IMG/VR virus record: IMGVR_UViG_3300008462_000404
Coordinates: 1-39,003 of that record
Direction: 5' to 3' (one strand)
Source: a virus
DNA: 39,003 bases
Part shown: one piece after another, positions 37,029-39,003 of the stretch
How the letters are laid out: each line of letters starts with the position of its first letter
How positions within the stretch are numbered: position 1 is the first letter of the stretch
Made by a program: the position numbers and the translations under genes
The notes under the pieces: generated by a model
The model's input: the letters and a program-made list of their open reading frames with translations, nothing else
Database searches by the model: none
What the model was told of the DNA's origin: nothing

Positions 37029-37429
37029 TCGCGCTTCGTCTCTCCTCCGAGGCGGCGGCGCAAGCCGTGTCGCGCGGGCTATGGCTGCTGTCTCGCCCCG
37101 AAAGCGTGGGCGCCACCGAAACCACGCAATACCTCGCGTCGTGGGAGGCGCAGGAGGACGGCACCGCGCTGCTGATCCTCGACCCGGCGTGGACCCTCCC
37201 AATCCACCCCGATGTGGTCGCGCAGATCCTGGACCCCGAAGACACGCACGGTTCGCAGGCTGCCGTTGCCGCGCTGCTTGGCCCGCTGCTGACCGACTTT
37301 GCCGAGGGCGTGGCGACCACGGGCGGGCTGATCGCGGCAGGCGGCGACCTGGCGCTGTCCGACCTGCTGCCGCTGGTGAACCCGGATCTGGTCGCGGACT
37401 ACGTGCCGCCCGTGAGGGGCACGCCATGA
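37025..37429 (+). CDS. Hypothetical protein after the fibre genes
   Basis: The 134-residue product from ATG 37025 overlaps the previous stop. It forms helices and strands, with WEAQEDGTALLILDPAWTLPIHPDV as the most distinctive stretch and an Ala/Leu-rich end. The position directly after fibre genes is one where fibre-assembly chaperones are found, but no such motif is seen. Its stop overlaps the next ATG at 37426. Confidence 0.65.
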   Translation: MIALRLSSEAAAQAVSRGLWLLSRPESVGATETTQYLASWEAQEDGTALLILDPAWTLPIHPDVVAQILDPEDTHGSQAAVAALLGPLLTDFAEGVATTGGLIAAGGDLALSDLLPLVNPDLVADYVPPVRGTP

Positions 37430-37704
37430 CCTTCTGGCAGCGGTCCTACGGCATCCCCGGCGCGCAGCACGCTGCGGGCGCGCTGGCCATCCAATGCACC
37501 GCGGCGTGGCTGCTGTCTGCGGCATCCGTGCCTGGCTTCTGGTGGGCGGGTGCGGCGCTCGGCGGCGGGTTCTTCACCGCGCGCGAGTTCTGGCAGATGC
37601 GTCGCGAAGCCCCGCCCGTGTGGTGGCAGAACCGCACGCCGTGGGATGTGCTTACGGCTGTTCTCCCGGTGCTCGCCGTCGCCCTCGCGATGGAGTTCAT
37701 CTGA
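37426..37704 (+). CDS. Small multi-span membrane protein (holin candidate)
   Basis: The 92-residue protein has three hydrophobic segments: about residues 14-33, 37-52 and 74-92. It is rich in Trp and Ala, with basic residues between spans 2 and 3. Size and topology fit a class I holin that would open the inner membrane at the lysis time. Two more small membrane proteins follow, so the actual holin is not certain. It starts at an ATGA overlap and its stop overlaps the next ATG. Confidence 0.65.
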   Translation: MTFWQRSYGIPGAQHAAGALAIQCTAAWLLSAASVPGFWWAGAALGGGFFTAREFWQMRREAPPVWWQNRTPWDVLTAVLPVLAVALAMEFI

Positions 37705-38015
37705 TGGCACCAGCCCAGCCCCCAGACAAAAAGCGCCTCCATTGGGATGGCACAGTCACGGCGGGGAACCTGCTGACCGCGGCAAGCATGATCGTGCTGC
37801 TGATGGTCTGGGGCCTGCGCCTCGAAAGCCGGGTTGACATGATCGAGGAGCGCGCCGGGCGCTCGGAGCGCCTTGCCGATACCGGCACCGCGCAGATTGC
37901 AGGAATGCGGGACACGCTCTCGCGCCTGCAAGCGGACCAAGCTTCGATGTTGCGGGCGCTTACGCGCATCGAGGGCATCCTTGACCGGGCACAGCAACAG
38001 GGAGGGACGCGATGA
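37704..38015 (+). CDS. Membrane-anchored coiled-coil protein
   Basis: The 103-residue protein has a Pro/Lys-rich 18-residue start, one transmembrane helix (about residues 19-39) and then a charged coiled coil (about 40-95; RVDMIEERAGRSERLAD, MRDTLSRLQADQ). This recalls i-spanins and holin-accessory proteins. A spanin pair already lies at 1138-1492, so a separate membrane role is possible, for example a holin partner. It overlaps both neighbours. Confidence 0.65.
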   Translation: MAPAQPPDKKRLHWDGTVTAGNLLTAASMIVLLMVWGLRLESRVDMIEERAGRSERLADTGTAQIAGMRDTLSRLQADQASMLRALTRIEGILDRAQQQGGTR

Positions 38016-38212
38016 TGCGCGCGAAGCTTGACGCGGTGTGGGCCTACGTCTGCACGATTGACCCTGGCACCATGCGCAGCCTGTGCTGGGCAATGGTGGG
38101 CGTCCTCGGCATCGACGGGGGCGAGACCGCCCTGACCTACATCACCGGCGTGGCCATGGTCGCGCTCGGCGTGGCCAGCGCCGTGATGCCGCCGAAGAAG
38201 CCCGCCCCGTGA
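38012..38212 (+). CDS. Small membrane protein (holin candidate)
   Basis: The product has 66 residues from ATG 38012. There is a moderate hydrophobic segment at about 21-34 and a strong one at about 40-59 (ALTYITGVAMVALGVASAVM), with a basic Pro/Lys tail. The layout is that of a class II holin with two spans. It lies directly before the metallophosphoesterase, with its stop overlapping that GTG start. Confidence 0.62.
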   Translation: MMRAKLDAVWAYVCTIDPGTMRSLCWAMVGVLGIDGGETALTYITGVAMVALGVASAVMPPKKPAP

Positions 38213-39003
38213 CGGCCTCGGCGCACAGTCGAGACGAGTTTGCCGCGATCTGGCGCGAGGAGGGCGGCAGCGTCGTCAAAATCGCGCAGCGCCTGAACAT
38301 GGCGGAAGCCGTGATCTACAAGCGCCGCCGCCGCATGGAGAGCGAGGGTTTCTCGCTGCCCGGCAATGAGGATTGCGCCAGTCCGGGCGGGGGCATCACC
38401 CCGTGGGCATACCCGCGCCAGATCGAGACGACAGTTGGCGACGGGCTGATCCTTGCGTTCGGGGATCTGCATTCGGTCCCGCTGGACCGCCGCGAAGCCG
38501 AGACGCCTGCCATGCGCATGATGCTGGCCTGGCTGGCCGACCATGGCGCGAACGTCCGGCTATTGCTGTGCATGGGCGACGTGTTGGACGGCGCTTCGAT
38601 TGGGCGCCATCCGCCTCTCGGGTGGAAGGACCAGCCAAGCATTGCCGACGAGATCGGGGCAGGGGTGCATGATCTCGACCGGATTGCGGCCCTCGCGCCG
38701 CACGCCGAGCGCCTGTTCGTGGTGGGCAACCACGACGAGCGCTTTGACCGGACACTGGCGCAGCAGGCCAAGGAATTCCGCGCCGTCACCGGAATGCGGT
38801 TCCAGGATCATTTCCAGCGCTGGCGCATGGCGTGGTCGGTGCGCATCAACGGCGACATCGTGGCCACGCACAAGCGCCACGGCGGGGTTCACGCGGCCCA
38901 CAACAACGCCATGAAGTCGGGCGGCGCGCACGTCGTGACCGGCGATACGCACCGGCTTACCTCGCTGGTGCAGACCGGGCTGATGGGTCCGATCTACGGC
39001 GTC
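38209..39003 (+). CDS. Metallophosphoesterase with N-terminal HTH, partial (continues at base 1)
   Basis: GTG 38209 opens a 265-codon frame that leaves the window on a codon boundary. Residues about 8-45 form a helix-turn-helix-like domain (EEGGSVVKIAQRLNMAEAVIYKRR). The phosphoesterase motifs then appear in order: DLH (86-88), GDVLD (123-127), GNHD (173-176), His 221 and GDTH (245-248), which bind two metal ions. The substrate could be nucleic acid or nucleotide; the HTH suggests DNA. Joined with 1-183 the protein is 325 residues. It overlaps the holin candidate before it. Confidence 0.92.
   Translation, partial: MTASAHSRDEFAAIWREEGGSVVKIAQRLNMAEAVIYKRRRRMESEGFSLPGNEDCASPGGGITPWAYPRQIETTVGDGLILAFGDLHSVPLDRREAETPAMRMMLAWLADHGANVRLLLCMGDVLDGASIGRHPPLGWKDQPSIADEIGAGVHDLDRIAALAPHAERLFVVGNHDERFDRTLAQQAKEFRAVTGMRFQDHFQRWRMAWSVRINGDIVATHKRHGGVHAAHNNAMKSGGAHVVTGDTHRLTSLVQTGLMGPIYGV

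Noticed and set aside
1-39003. tRNA, rRNA or insertion sequence
   Set aside because: I saw no cloverleaf-like segment with conserved T-loop bases, no ribosomal sequence and no transposase motif. A dedicated tRNA search was not possible here.

Overview
The window reads as one complete temperate short-tailed (podovirus-type) phage genome, cut open as a circle. The last open frame (from 38209, a metallophosphoesterase) runs off the right edge on a codon boundary. The first frame (1..183) enters on a codon boundary and supplies the missing C-terminus of the same family, so the 39,003 bases close into a circle inside one 325-codon gene. The DNA is very GC-rich. A GcrA-type regulator (a family typical of Alphaproteobacteria) and a spanin lipoprotein like those I associate with alphaproteobacterial phages suggest an alphaproteobacterial host. 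No genus can be read from the sequence.

Layout. (a) 37426-2480, across the junction, rightward: holin-like membrane proteins, metallophosphoesterase, DNA methylase, nested spanin pair, GH19 endolysin and a small orphan gene. (b) 2481-2863: a palindrome-rich gap between convergent transcripts, in the position where lambda carries its attachment site. (c) 7225 down to 2864, leftward: an early operon with almost every stop overlapping the next start. It encodes a pentapeptide-repeat protein, a Bet/RecT recombinase, a zinc-ribbon/HTH protein and small unknowns. (d) 7226-7872: a lambda-like switch with a leftward HTH repressor, a rightward Cro-like gene and five related operators in two clusters. 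(e) 7873-15684, rightward: DNA-binding proteins, a GcrA-like fusion, VRR nuclease, C5 cytosine methylase, primase-polymerase/RepA-like helicase, a row of iteron-like repeats, then small proteins and a terminator. (f) 15776-37028: small and large terminase, portal, structural proteins, scaffold, major capsid, tail/connector proteins, a GNAT acetyltransferase, an iron-sulfur-type PP-loop protein, ejection proteins including a transglycosylase, and two tail fibre/spike genes. One leftward lipoprotein gene interrupts this block.

How it fits together. The repressor/Cro switch controls divergent early transcription. The left operon supplies recombination and host-takeover proteins. The right operon supplies replication (primase-helicase acting near the iterons), DNA methylation and further regulators. 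The late genes package DNA, build the particle and lyse the cell. I find a lysogeny switch but no integrase, transposase or partition genes. A plasmid-like prophage, or integration through host recombinases, is therefore the most interesting open question. Other unusual points are a PP-loop protein with a CC-X80-CxxC cysteine pattern, a GcrA-like protein split by a cysteine domain, a perfect 15-bp inverted repeat inside a methylase gene and a 15-bp tandem-repeat tract encoding pentapeptides.
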